A DNA stretch of 14,096 nucleotides from the NCBI GenBank assembly GCA_030158535.1, contig JAOASV010000103.1, positions 1-14,096 of the forward strand. Direction: 5' to 3'. Under the pieces are notes generated by a model. That model had not been told where the DNA came from. It made no database searches and saw nothing but the letters and a program-made list of their open reading frames with translations. Source of the DNA: Sediminibacterium sp. (GTDB taxonomy: Bacteria; Bacteroidota; Bacteroidia; Chitinophagales; Chitinophagaceae). Numbering within the stretch: position 1 is the first letter of the stretch; each line of letters opens with the position of its first letter. A program made the position numbers and the translations under genes. Positions 7,136 to 14,096 of this stretch are shown piece by piece.

Positions 7136-8329
7136 TTATTCAATAATCTGATCGGATATTTTTCCGGTAGTCTTATGTTTAAGAATTAATTTTTTAGCAC
7201 CGTAATGCGTCATTTCTTCTTTAATCAAATAATGATCCGCATCGTATTCTACTAAATGACTTTCTTTGGTAAGGCCTGTTTGTCCTCTCCAAATATCTAG
7301 TTGTACGGGTTCCCATAATTTTGTTTTAGCTGACTTGTAAGCCGCGTCAATAATAGCGTTTACTACATAGCCATCATAAAAAGTTTCTTTGGGATCTACA
7401 CCTTTTTCCATGGCATTAAACATATCCATAAACATGTGGTTGTAGCCAAGTTCATTTAACTCATCACCTACGGGAAATAACCAGCCGCTATCGCTCTCTG
7501 CTTTTTCTGCAATATAGTCGCCACCTTTTCCAGTAGTAAACATGTCAAATCCGGTACGTAAAAAACTATTGATCCAAATAGTGCCTTCGGTACCCATTAC
7601 TTCATCTCTTAAATCTAGGCCACCTCTAAAAGTCCAGCTTACTTCAAATTGACCTATGGCGCCATTTTCATATTTTACTAGGCCAATGGCATGGTCTTCT
7701 GCATCGATAGGTTTTACTTGTGTATCTGCCCAGCACATCACCTCAATGGGCTTAATGTCTTTGCCAATATAACCACGTGCAATTTCAATACAGTGGCATC
7801 CTAGATCTAAAATACAACCACCGCCTGCTTGTTCTATATCCCAAAACCATTCGCTGTGGGGGCCAGGATGTGTTTCTCTAGATTTAGCCCATAATATTCT
7901 ACCTAGTGCACCGTCTTTAACAGACTGCGTTGCTTTAATAAATTTAGGCGTGTATACAAGGTCTTCTAGGTAGCCATTAAAAATGCCCGCTTCCTCTACC
8001 GCAAGTAGCATACGCTTTGCTTCTGCTGCATTACGGCCAAGTGGCTTAGTGGTCATCACGGCTTTTTTATGTTTACAACAAAGCATCACTGCTGCTTCAT
8101 GTAAATTATTAGGGAGAGCAATACATACAATGTCTACACTTGGATGCGCAATGGCTTCTTCCATTTCGGTGGTCCAATGTGCGCAAGCATAATCTTCTGC
8201 AAACTTTTTAGCAGACTCTTCTCTACGAGAATAAATAGAAAACACTTTGTCCCTACTTCTGTAACCTTGTAAAGCTTCGGCATAAAAACGGCCAATAAAG
8301 CCGGAACCTAACATAGCAATGTTTTTCAT
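7136..8329 (-). CDS. Gfo/Idh/MocA-family NAD(P)-dependent oxidoreductase
   Basis: A 397-residue cytoplasmic dehydrogenase expected to oxidise or reduce a sugar or cyclitol derivative. The Rossmann motif is GSGFIG (8-13), followed by the usual ALPNNLHEA stretch (71-79). The lysine of the family's EKP motif is present (Lys95), but the motif reads TKP, with threonine replacing glutamate. The putative catalytic pair Asp175 and His179 sits in DLGCHCIEIARGYIG. The C-terminal half has the open beta-sheet motifs of the family (GQFEVSWTFRGG, MGTEGTIWI). There is no signal peptide. It starts 10 bases after the MFS permease stop and is probably co-transcribed with it, so its substrate may be what that permease imports. 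Specificity cannot be read from the sequence. Confidence 0.9.
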   Translation of the reverse strand: MKNIAMLGSGFIGRFYAEALQGYRSRDKVFSIYSRREESAKKFAEDYACAHWTTEMEEAIAHPSVDIVCIALPNNLHEAAVMLCCKHKKAVMTTKPLGRNAAEAKRMLLAVEEAGIFNGYLEDLVYTPKFIKATQSVKDGALGRILWAKSRETHPGPHSEWFWDIEQAGGGCILDLGCHCIEIARGYIGKDIKPIEVMCWADTQVKPIDAEDHAIGLVKYENGAIGQFEVSWTFRGGLDLRDEVMGTEGTIWINSFLRTGFDMFTTGKGGDYIAEKAESDSGWLFPVGDELNELGYNHMFMDMFNAMEKGVDPKETFYDGYVVNAIIDAAYKSAKTKLWEPVQLDIWRGQTGLTKESHLVEYDADHYLIKEEMTHYGAKKLILKHKTTGKISDQIIE

Positions 8330-8339
8330 GATCTTTTAA

Positions 8340-9572
8340 TTATGAAGCAGCGAGCTGCTTTTTTTCTTTGAAAAATAATACAAATAATACGAGTACAATA
8401 CTTGCAATAACGGCAGGATACAACCAAATGGTTTCCCAAATATGTTGTTGTGTAGTAACGCCATTAACAGTAGTGCTTTGGTTGTAGGCGTTTGCTACAT
8501 AGCCACTATAGTTGGTGCCAATAAACATACCCACACCGTAGGTGGCAAATGTAAATAAGCTTTGCGCAGCATTTTTAATTTTTTCGCCAGCCATTTTTTC
8601 TGTGTACATATAACCTGTAACAAAAAAGAAGTCATAACAGATGCCGTGTAAAATAACGCCAGCATATAATAGCCACTCCGTATCCATATTGCCATACGCA
8701 AAACAGATATAACGGATAGCCCACGCTGCCATACCTAGTACGAGCATTTTTTTAACACCCAGTCGGTAAAATAAAAACGGGATGGTGATAATAAATAAAG
8801 CTTCTGACATTTGGCCCATTGTCATTTTAGCGGCAGTATTTGAACCCCAAAACTCTCCTAAAAATGAACCCGCAAATCCGTAGTAAAATGAAAGTGGAAT
8901 ACAAATTAATATAGCAGCAATAAAAAATAGTAAAAACGATCTTTCTTTTAGAAGTACAAAAGCATCCGCTCCAAAAATAGCGCCAAATGATGTATTGTTA
9001 GCAGTAGATTTTGGTGGTGTATTAGGGAGCATAAAACTAAATAACCCTAGTAGTGCAGAAGCGCCAGCGGCAATGATAAAAGTGGTTTCTCCTTCACCAA
9101 TGGCTAGTTTGGAAATCACAAGACCCGCTACAATCCAACCCAGTGTGCCAAAAACGCGAATCCATGGAAACTGTTTACCCGGATCACTCATTTGTGCAAA
9201 TGCAACACTATTGCTTAAAGCAATGGTTGGCATGTATAGTAAAGAGTAGGCAAGTATCACCCAATAAAAAGAAGTGGTAGCTGTCATTTTAGTAGCATAC
9301 AATAATAGTGCAGCACCTATAATGTGCAGGATACCCATGATTTTTTGTGCAGCAAAAAAACGGTCTGCAATCATGCCTACAAAAAATGGCGACAACATGG
9401 TAGCAATAGCGCCAGCGCCATAGGTAGCGCCTTTAGCAAGGTCTACTACATTTTGACCTTCTGCTTTAAATAGGCTATCCATATAAGGCCCCATTGTTAC
9501 ATACCAGGCGCCCCAAATGTAATATTGTAAAAACATCATGGCGGCTAGCATGATTCCTGTTTTCATTTTCAT
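8340..9572 (-). CDS. MFS permease of the nucleoside:H+ symporter (NupG-like) type
   Basis: A 410-residue inner-membrane transporter with about twelve hydrophobic segments. The start resembles NupG/XapB-type permeases: MFLQYYIWGAWYVTMGPYM in helix 1, then SPFFVGMIADRFFAAQK, the family's loop 2-3 signature (Ala-Asp-Arg). The mid-protein FPWIRVFGTLGWIVAGL is also characteristic. The C-terminus is a short charged tail (FFKEKKQLAAS). In Bacteroidota such permeases often sit next to sugar dehydrogenases, so a sugar or sugar-derivative cargo is as likely as a nucleoside. I chose ATG 9572 because the only longer start, at 9611, is TTG and adds a polar stretch ahead of helix 1; ATG 9566 is an alternative. 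Gfo/Idh follows by 10 bases. Confidence 0.87.
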   Translation of the reverse strand: MKMKTGIMLAAMMFLQYYIWGAWYVTMGPYMDSLFKAEGQNVVDLAKGATYGAGAIATMLSPFFVGMIADRFFAAQKIMGILHIIGAALLLYATKMTATTSFYWVILAYSLLYMPTIALSNSVAFAQMSDPGKQFPWIRVFGTLGWIVAGLVISKLAIGEGETTFIIAAGASALLGLFSFMLPNTPPKSTANNTSFGAIFGADAFVLLKERSFLLFFIAAILICIPLSFYYGFAGSFLGEFWGSNTAAKMTMGQMSEALFIITIPFLFYRLGVKKMLVLGMAAWAIRYICFAYGNMDTEWLLYAGVILHGICYDFFFVTGYMYTEKMAGEKIKNAAQSLFTFATYGVGMFIGTNYSGYVANAYNQSTTVNGVTTQQHIWETIWLYPAVIASIVLVLFVLFFKEKKQLAAS

Positions 9573-9636
9573 AAGCAAATTGTTAATCGTTTTTCTTACA
9601 TTAGGGTTCAATTTAAGTAATTTTCAAACGTTATTT

Positions 9637-10377
9637 ATGAAAAATAAATCAAACCTTTTCCGCATTGTTTTCTTATTCATGGCACTCGGTATTTTCGGTG
9701 CTGTGTTTGCGGCTGTAAATCCTCCAAAGCAGGTTAAAATATTGGTATTTTTTGAAACAAAAGGCTTCTACCATAGTTCTATTCCTGTAGCTGTTGCGGC
9801 GCTTCAAAAATTAGGTCAATCCAATAATATGTTAGTAGATACAACATCCGAATCGGCTACTTTTTTGCGACCAGATTTGGAGAAGTATGGTGCCATTGTT
9901 TTTATGAGTACCACTGGCGATGTTTTTAATGAAGCAGAACAAGAAGCATTTAAAAAGTATATTAATAATGGCGGAGGTTTTGTGGGAATACATGCAGCTA
10001 CAGATACAGAGTATGGATGGCCTTGGTACAATCAATTAGTGGGTGGTTATTTTAAAAGTCATCCGAGGCAGCAGGAAGCGGTATTAAATGTTGTAGATGG
10101 CAATCATAAGTCTACCAAACATTTACCTGCACAGTGGAAACGTTTTGATGAGTGGTACAATTTTAAAGACATGCAACCAGGTTTACATATCCTCATTAAC
10201 ATCGATGAAAAATCTTATGAAGGTGGTGAAATGGGCGCTTCGCATCCAATGGCCTGGTACCATAAATTTGATGGTGGTAAAGCGTTTTACACCGAGCTTG
10301 GGCATACCAACGAATCTTTTTCAGACCCCCTCTTTTTGTTACATATACTAGGGGGCATACAGTATGCGACTAAATAG
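9637..10377 (+). CDS. Secreted ThuA-like domain protein
   Basis: A 246-residue protein of the ThuA-like family (PF06283), a glutamine-amidotransferase-like fold without the catalytic cysteine. ThuA of rhizobia takes part in trehalose and related disaccharide breakdown with the Gfo/Idh enzyme ThuB. Residues 1-25 form a signal peptide (basic start, hydrophobic core, cleavage near VFA-AVN), so it should be periplasmic. The core motif GGGFVGIHAATDTEYGWPWY holds His119, followed by GGYFKSHP and, near the C-terminus, GASHPMAWYHKFDGGKAFYTELGH, all typical. ATG 9637 is chosen because it directly begins the signal peptide; an open frame upstream overlaps the permease gene. Its stop lies inside the end of metZ. 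Biochemical activity of this branch is not settled; a sugar isomerase/hydrolase-type role is inferred from neighbours. Confidence 0.88.
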   Translation: MKNKSNLFRIVFLFMALGIFGAVFAAVNPPKQVKILVFFETKGFYHSSIPVAVAALQKLGQSNNMLVDTTSESATFLRPDLEKYGAIVFMSTTGDVFNEAEQEAFKKYINNGGGFVGIHAATDTEYGWPWYNQLVGGYFKSHPRQQEAVLNVVDGNHKSTKHLPAQWKRFDEWYNFKDMQPGLHILINIDEKSYEGGEMGASHPMAWYHKFDGGKAFYTELGHTNESFSDPLFLLHILGGIQYATK

Positions 10378-11539
10378 CGGCAAGGGCCTGTGTGATATCA
10401 GCTAGTATATCATCTCTATGTTCAAGCCCTACACTGATTCGAATAAGTCCGGGTGTAATGTTTACTGCAAGTCTTTCAGCTTCTGAAAGTTTTGCATGCG
10501 TAGTGCTTGCAGGGTGAGAAGCGATGCTTCTTGTATCTCCAAGATTTGCTGTTAATGACAACATTTTTAATTGGTTTAAAAATGCTTTTCCAGCTTCTAA
10601 TCCACCCTTTAATTCAAAACAAACAATGCCGCCACCATTTGTCATTTGCTTTTTTGCAATGGCATGTTGTGGATGACTCGCTAAAAAAGGATAACGCAGT
10701 GTTGTAATGGCTGTATGGTTTTCTAAGGCCTCTGCAATAAATAAAGCGTTAGATGCATGTCTTTCCATACGAACATCTAATGTTTCGATACTCTTGCTTA
10801 AAAGCCAGGCATTAAATGGGGAAAGTGCAGGTCCAGTGCTTCTGCAAAACAGGTAAATATTTTTGATGAGTTCTTTTTTGCCAACGACCACGCCACCTAA
10901 TACACGACCTTGTCCATCTATCCATTTAGTTGCAGAGTGCACCACTAAGTCGGCACCAAAGTCTATGGGGCGTTGGGTTACAGGCGTTGCAAAACAATTG
11001 TCAACGTTTAAAATAAGGTTGTGTTTTTTAGCAACCCTGCCAATCATTTCTAAATCTAAAATGTCTAGCCCTGGGTTGGTAGGGGTTTCTAAATAAATCA
11101 TTTTAGTATTAGGCGTAACAGCGGATTCCCATTCAGCTTCTGCAGCAGTAGCAGACACATACGACGTGTCAATGCCATAATTAGGAAGGTATTTTGTAAT
11201 CACGGTGTGCGTGCTACCAAAAATAGAATTACAAGAAAGTAAATGATCACCCTTTTTTAAAAGCGCCATAAAAGATCCAAAAACAGCGCTCATGCCGGAC
11301 GCTGTTGCGTAACCTGCTTCGGCACCTTCTAGTGCGCAAATTTTATCTGTAAATTCCTGCACATTGGGATTGCTGAATCTGCTATAAATATTATCATCGG
11401 TTTCGTCTGCAAAAGCAGCGCGCATACTTTCTGCATCATCAAAACAAAAGCTACTCGTCAAATAAAGTGGACTGCTATGTTCCATTTCATTTGTTTGCGT
11501 GGTTCTAATTCTTATGGCGTCTGTTTGCGGCTTTGACAT
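10370..11539 (-). CDS. metZ: O-succinylhomoserine sulfhydrylase-type Cys/Met metabolism PLP enzyme
   Basis: Replaces the acyl group of O-succinyl- (or O-acetyl-) homoserine with sulfide to give homocysteine, in the cytoplasm. The 389-residue protein has the fold-type I PLP layout: YSRFSNPN (52-59, phosphate contact from the partner chain), ATASGMSA (78-85), Asp180 in NVDNCFATP contacting the pyridine nitrogen, and Schiff-base Lys205 in HSATKWIDGQGR. The WIDGQGRVLGG and TGPALSPFNAWLLSK motifs point to MetZ rather than cystathionine gamma-synthase, but methionine gamma-lyase or O-acetylhomoserine sulfhydrylase activity cannot be excluded. It is divergent from metX, supporting a methionine role. 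An exact -7 box is at 11562-11569. Its last 8 bases overlap the end of the ThuA gene. Confidence 0.87.
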   Translation of the reverse strand: MSKPQTDAIRIRTTQTNEMEHSSPLYLTSSFCFDDAESMRAAFADETDDNIYSRFSNPNVQEFTDKICALEGAEAGYATASGMSAVFGSFMALLKKGDHLLSCNSIFGSTHTVITKYLPNYGIDTSYVSATAAEAEWESAVTPNTKMIYLETPTNPGLDILDLEMIGRVAKKHNLILNVDNCFATPVTQRPIDFGADLVVHSATKWIDGQGRVLGGVVVGKKELIKNIYLFCRSTGPALSPFNAWLLSKSIETLDVRMERHASNALFIAEALENHTAITTLRYPFLASHPQHAIAKKQMTNGGGIVCFELKGGLEAGKAFLNQLKMLSLTANLGDTRSIASHPASTTHAKLSEAERLAVNITPGLIRISVGLEHRDDILADITQALAAI

Positions 11540-11561
11540 AGTATGTATAGATGCTTTGCAG

Positions 11562-11569
11562 CAAAGGTA
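11562..11569 (-). promoter_or_regulatory. Candidate -7 promoter element for metZ
   Basis: The minus strand reads TACCTTTG, an exact match to TAnnTTTG, 22 bases ahead of the metZ ATG. The resulting leader is only about 15-20 bases. No clear -33 TTTG at normal spacing is seen. Confidence 0.4.
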
Positions 11570-11602
11570 AGGTTCATAAACAACCTACCACTGCTAGCTT
11601 TC

Positions 11603-11614
11603 TAAAATATTTTA
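11603..11614. promoter_or_regulatory. 12-bp AT-only palindrome between metZ and metX (possible operator)
   Basis: TAAAATATTTTA is a perfect inverted repeat in the 110-base divergent spacer, upstream of both candidate promoters. The position suits a shared regulator. AT-only palindromes arise easily by chance in DNA of this composition, so the call is tentative. Confidence 0.22.
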
Positions 11615-11649
11615 TGTCTAGTGATTAACTTGTAGTTATTTTGTACCTC

Positions 11650-12672
11650 ATGCAGTCTCAAACTCAACACCTAGAATACAAACAGCCGTTCGTTTTGGAA
11701 TGCGGCGAGGTATTGCCTAGTTTAACCATTGCCTATCATACTTATGGTACGCTAAATGCAGCGGGCACCAATGTAGTGTGGGTTTGTCATGCATTAACAG
11801 CCAACGCCAATGCGTCTGATTGGTGGAAGGGTTTAATCGGAAATGACGCACTTATTAATGAACAAGATTATTTTATTGTTTGTGCAAATATCATTGGCTC
11901 TTGTTATGGGTCTACTGGTCCATTAACGGAAAACCCAAATACGGGTGCTCCTTACTATTCAAGTTTTCCTGCAGTGACCATTAGAGACATGATTAAAGCG
12001 CATATCATTTTGAGAGAAGCGCTGGGTATTCATTCCATTGCTTTATTAATGGGTGGCAGCATGGGTGGATATCAAGTACTTGAATGGGCTTTACATGAAC
12101 CTTCGCGTATTCAAAAATTATTTTTAATTGCTACATCGTCTACAGAAAGTGCATGGGGTGTTGCTATTCATACCGCACAACGGTTAGCTATTGAAGCTGA
12201 TTCAACATGGAATACCATGGATGCAAATGCGGGGGCTGCTGGCTTAAAAGCGGCACGTGCTATTGGTATGTTAACCTACCGTAATTATTCAATATTTAAA
12301 GAAGCGCAAACCGATCTGGATGTTGAAAAAATAGATGGTTATAAAGTCTCTTCTTATATCAACTACCAAGGCGATAAACTCGTGAATAGATTTAACGCTT
12401 ATTCTTATTGGCTACTCACCAAATCGATGGATAGCCATCACTTATCTAGAGGAAGAGGGGTAGATGTAGCGAAAGTTTTAAAAAGTATTACAATTCCAAC
12501 ACTTATTATTGGGATTAAAAGCGACATTTTGTGTCCACTAGAAGAGCAGCGTTTTCTGGCGAATCATCTATCCAATGCACAGCTCATAGAAATAGATTCG
12601 AGTTACGGGCATGATGGTTTTATTATTGAAACCAAACAAATAGCTACACATCTCGCCCCATTTATTAAGTAG
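11650..12672 (+). CDS. metX: Homoserine O-acyltransferase (MetX family)
   Basis: Activates homoserine with an acyl-CoA (acetyl- or succinyl-CoA), the first committed step toward methionine. The 340-residue product has the alpha/beta-hydrolase fold. The nucleophile elbow GGSMGGYQVLEW carries Ser137; Asp292 in IKSDILCP and His321 in GHDGF complete the triad. VCHALTANANASDWW and IGSCYGSTGPLTENP are MetX hallmarks for the oxyanion and substrate regions. Whether it uses acetyl- or succinyl-CoA cannot be decided from motifs; the partner MetZ hints at succinyl, but MetX enzymes commonly use acetyl. The ATG at 11650 was chosen because the longer frame would begin with TTG at 11641 and add only three residues. 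Stop is 8 bases from the convergent acylase stop. Confidence 0.92.
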   Translation: MQSQTQHLEYKQPFVLECGEVLPSLTIAYHTYGTLNAAGTNVVWVCHALTANANASDWWKGLIGNDALINEQDYFIVCANIIGSCYGSTGPLTENPNTGAPYYSSFPAVTIRDMIKAHIILREALGIHSIALLMGGSMGGYQVLEWALHEPSRIQKLFLIATSSTESAWGVAIHTAQRLAIEADSTWNTMDANAGAAGLKAARAIGMLTYRNYSIFKEAQTDLDVEKIDGYKVSSYINYQGDKLVNRFNAYSYWLLTKSMDSHHLSRGRGVDVAKVLKSITIPTLIIGIKSDILCPLEEQRFLANHLSNAQLIEIDSSYGHDGFIIETKQIATHLAPFIK

Positions 12673-12680
12673 CATTTTAT

Positions 12681-14096
12681 TTACTGCGGATGGTACATAC
12701 TTTTTGCATTTTTGTATACTTCCTCTTTGTTTAAGGTCATCTTTTTTGTTTGCTGACGTGTAAACATTTCCATTTGGTCGGTGTAGTGCGGCGAATCTTT
12801 TTTGGCAGAGGCGCCGTATACATTGATTGATTCTATTTGCGGACCATCTTTGGTAAACCTTACCAGCTCTATGTATGCGTCTCCCTGGTTGCCTTTCCAT
12901 TTGCCATCTTTGTAAGGGATGGAGTACATAGGGGCAAGTACATCCGGTAAGCCTGGAAGTGGAATTTCTTTACTGCCACGAACTAGTTTTTGAACTTCTC
13001 CAAGTGCAATATTTGTTTTACCAAAGTCTTTTAACATAGTTTGTTTGGCTTCTCGTAATAGTTGTGCGGCTAATGATTTACTGATAGATTTATTTTGTAA
13101 GTAAAGCGCTTTGTTTTTATTAGCAGCGGCTTGTACAAAAAAGAAAGTACCTGCGCCAATACTCTCTGCATCTGAATTTCTATTCCAGTTGCTTAGTTGC
13201 GTAATGATATCTGCAATATCAGGGAACTCGGCGCTGTTCAATAAAAATACAGTATCAATTTTGCTAGGAAAATAAAATGAAGATGGAAATTGTCTATCAA
13301 ATTTGATGCGCTTGAAATCTTCGTAACTTACTTTATTGAGTGGTTTAATGAGTTCGTCAAAACGCATACTCCTATTGTTTTCTAGCGTTTCGTAACCCAT
13401 GGTAGGATCAATGATTGAAGGATTTTCTGAACCAAATGTGCTATGGAAAGGAGAGTGGTTGGTATTGTATACATAGCCCGCCTTTGGTTGTAGCACCTGC
13501 GGCAAATTAGATAGCGGATGAAGATCGGTCCACAGTGTTTTACTGGTGTTGCCTGGAAGCGTTGTTTTCCAATTGTAATTTTTATCTCTTACCGGGATAC
13601 GGCCATTGCTAATATAATATATAGTATCGTAACGATCGGCGTACACAATATTGTAACCAGGTATGGCCAACATATTTAATGCGCTTTTAAATTCGGTAAA
13701 GTTTTTTGCTTTGTTAAAAGCATACCACTGTTCTAGTCCTCTTATATCCATTTGCGCTGGCATACGAATAGAAAAAACGCCTCTTGGTGTTATAATCGTT
13801 GGCCCGTATTTACTCCAATATGCTTTTTTGCTAAGGGGTACCATAACACCCGCAATTTTTACTTTAAGGGGTGCCGATTTTGTTTCCAATGTTTCCCATG
13901 CACCATCAAATTTGTATTGCAATTTGTTTTTAGGATTCATTTCTAATTGGTACACGTCTAATTTATCAGGGGCATTTACAGTATGTGCCCATCCTAGGTA
14001 TTCGTTACAACCGTGTAAGATGCAGGGAGCGCCCGGAAAATTGGCGCCAATAATATTCCAGCCATCTTCACTATTTAAATGTGCTTCATAAAAGGC
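12681..14096 (-). CDS. Penicillin acylase (S45, Ntn-hydrolase) family protein, N-terminus cut by right edge
   Basis: The frame stays open from the right edge (14096) to TAA at 12681, giving 471 residues of the beta-chain region of an N-terminal-nucleophile amidohydrolase. The ATG at 13955 is internal: coding similarity continues upstream with GWNIIGANFPGAPCILHG and NEYLGWAHTVNAPDKLDVY, the segment that follows the catalytic serine in acyl-homoserine-lactone and penicillin acylases. Later come TPRGVFSIRMP, then YNTNHSPFHST (about 13444-13476) and ENNRSMRFDEL, conserved in aculeacin/PvdQ-type acylases. The signal peptide, alpha chain and catalytic serine would lie outside the window, so secretion and self-cleavage are assumed from the family. 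Substrate (lactone, antibiotic or peptide amide) is unknown. It converges on metX with 8 bases between stops. Confidence 0.87.
   Translation of the reverse strand, partial: AFYEAHLNSEDGWNIIGANFPGAPCILHGCNEYLGWAHTVNAPDKLDVYQLEMNPKNKLQYKFDGAWETLETKSAPLKVKIAGVMVPLSKKAYWSKYGPTIITPRGVFSIRMPAQMDIRGLEQWYAFNKAKNFTEFKSALNMLAIPGYNIVYADRYDTIYYISNGRIPVRDKNYNWKTTLPGNTSKTLWTDLHPLSNLPQVLQPKAGYVYNTNHSPFHSTFGSENPSIIDPTMGYETLENNRSMRFDELIKPLNKVSYEDFKRIKFDRQFPSSFYFPSKIDTVFLLNSAEFPDIADIITQLSNWNRNSDAESIGAGTFFFVQAAANKNKALYLQNKSISKSLAAQLLREAKQTMLKDFGKTNIALGEVQKLVRGSKEIPLPGLPDVLAPMYSIPYKDGKWKGNQGDAYIELVRFTKDGPQIESINVYGASAKKDSPHYTDQMEMFTRQQTKKMTLNKEEVYKNAKSMYHPQ

Noticed and set aside
9573..9611. Longer MFS permease starting at 9611
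   Set aside because: The codon at 9611 is TTG and the added 13 residues are polar and precede the usual permease N-terminus; ATG 9572 is the first ATG.
10355..10367. Inverted repeat GCATAC-A-GTATGC at the end of thuA as a terminator
   Set aside because: The perfect stem would leave a one-base loop, and no T-run follows on either strand.
11540..11649. SAM riboswitch ahead of metZ or metX
   Set aside because: Predicted leaders are only a few to about 20 bases, and no stem-junction layout of known SAM riboswitches is visible.
13955..13955. ATG at 13955 as the start of the acylase
   Set aside because: Family-specific sequence continues in frame upstream to the window edge, so this methionine is internal.
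13663..14091. 142-residue plus-strand open frame opposite the acylase
   Set aside because: The minus strand encodes conserved acylase motifs over the whole stretch; the plus frame is low-complexity in character and unsupported.

Overview
The window reads as chromosomal DNA of a Bacteroidota bacterium. AT content is moderate to high, no clear Shine-Dalgarno sequences precede the genes, and several intergenic spaces carry the Bacteroidota -7 promoter element TAnnTTTG. Most products (NamZ/DUF1343, the GMC oxidoreductase pair, a NupG-type permease, a ThuA-like secreted protein, an S45 acylase) are common in that phylum. A Chitinophagaceae-like host is my guess from protein flavour only. Coding density is very high: eleven genes, two cut by the window edges, and no gene-free stretch over 300 bases. 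I see no tRNA, rRNA, CRISPR, insertion sequence or phage gene.

Layout. (1) 1-1776, minus strand: a secreted NamZ-family exo-muramidase followed 11 bp later by fmt (methionyl-tRNA formyltransferase, cut by the left edge). (2) 1899-2354, plus: a SlyD-like FKBP prolyl isomerase, divergent from namZ, ending in a perfect 17-bp terminator-like hairpin. (3) 2429-7100, plus: pepT and two tandem paralogous GMC flavin oxidoreductases, tightly spaced and probably one operon, closed by a hairpin that contains the last stop codon. (4) 7136-9572, minus: an MFS permease then a Gfo/Idh/MocA dehydrogenase, 10 bp apart, convergent with the GMC genes. (5) 9637-10377, plus: a secreted ThuA-domain protein. (6) 10370-12672: a divergent methionine pair, metZ (minus) and metX (plus). 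(7) 12681-14096, minus: the C-terminal two thirds or so of a penicillin-acylase-family (S45) hydrolase, cut by the right edge.

How it works together. Block 6 is a coherent pathway: MetX acylates homoserine and MetZ replaces the acyl group with sulfide, giving homocysteine without cystathionine. Blocks 3 to 5 (two GMC dehydrogenases with a C-x5-C-x3-CP motif like that of 3Fe-4S-bearing sugar dehydrogenases, a Gfo/Idh enzyme with TKP in place of EKP, a sugar/nucleoside-type permease and a ThuA protein) look like a carbohydrate-oxidation locus, possibly a 3-keto-glycoside pathway. The usual small GMC subunit, cytochrome c, DUF1080 hydrolase and TIM-barrel isomerase are not in the window, so substrate and pathway remain inference. 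The most notable points are this sugar-oxidation neighbourhood, the orphan GMC pair, and compact regulatory features: a terminator built into a stop codon, a convergent overlap of stop codons, and a hairpin just ahead of pepT.
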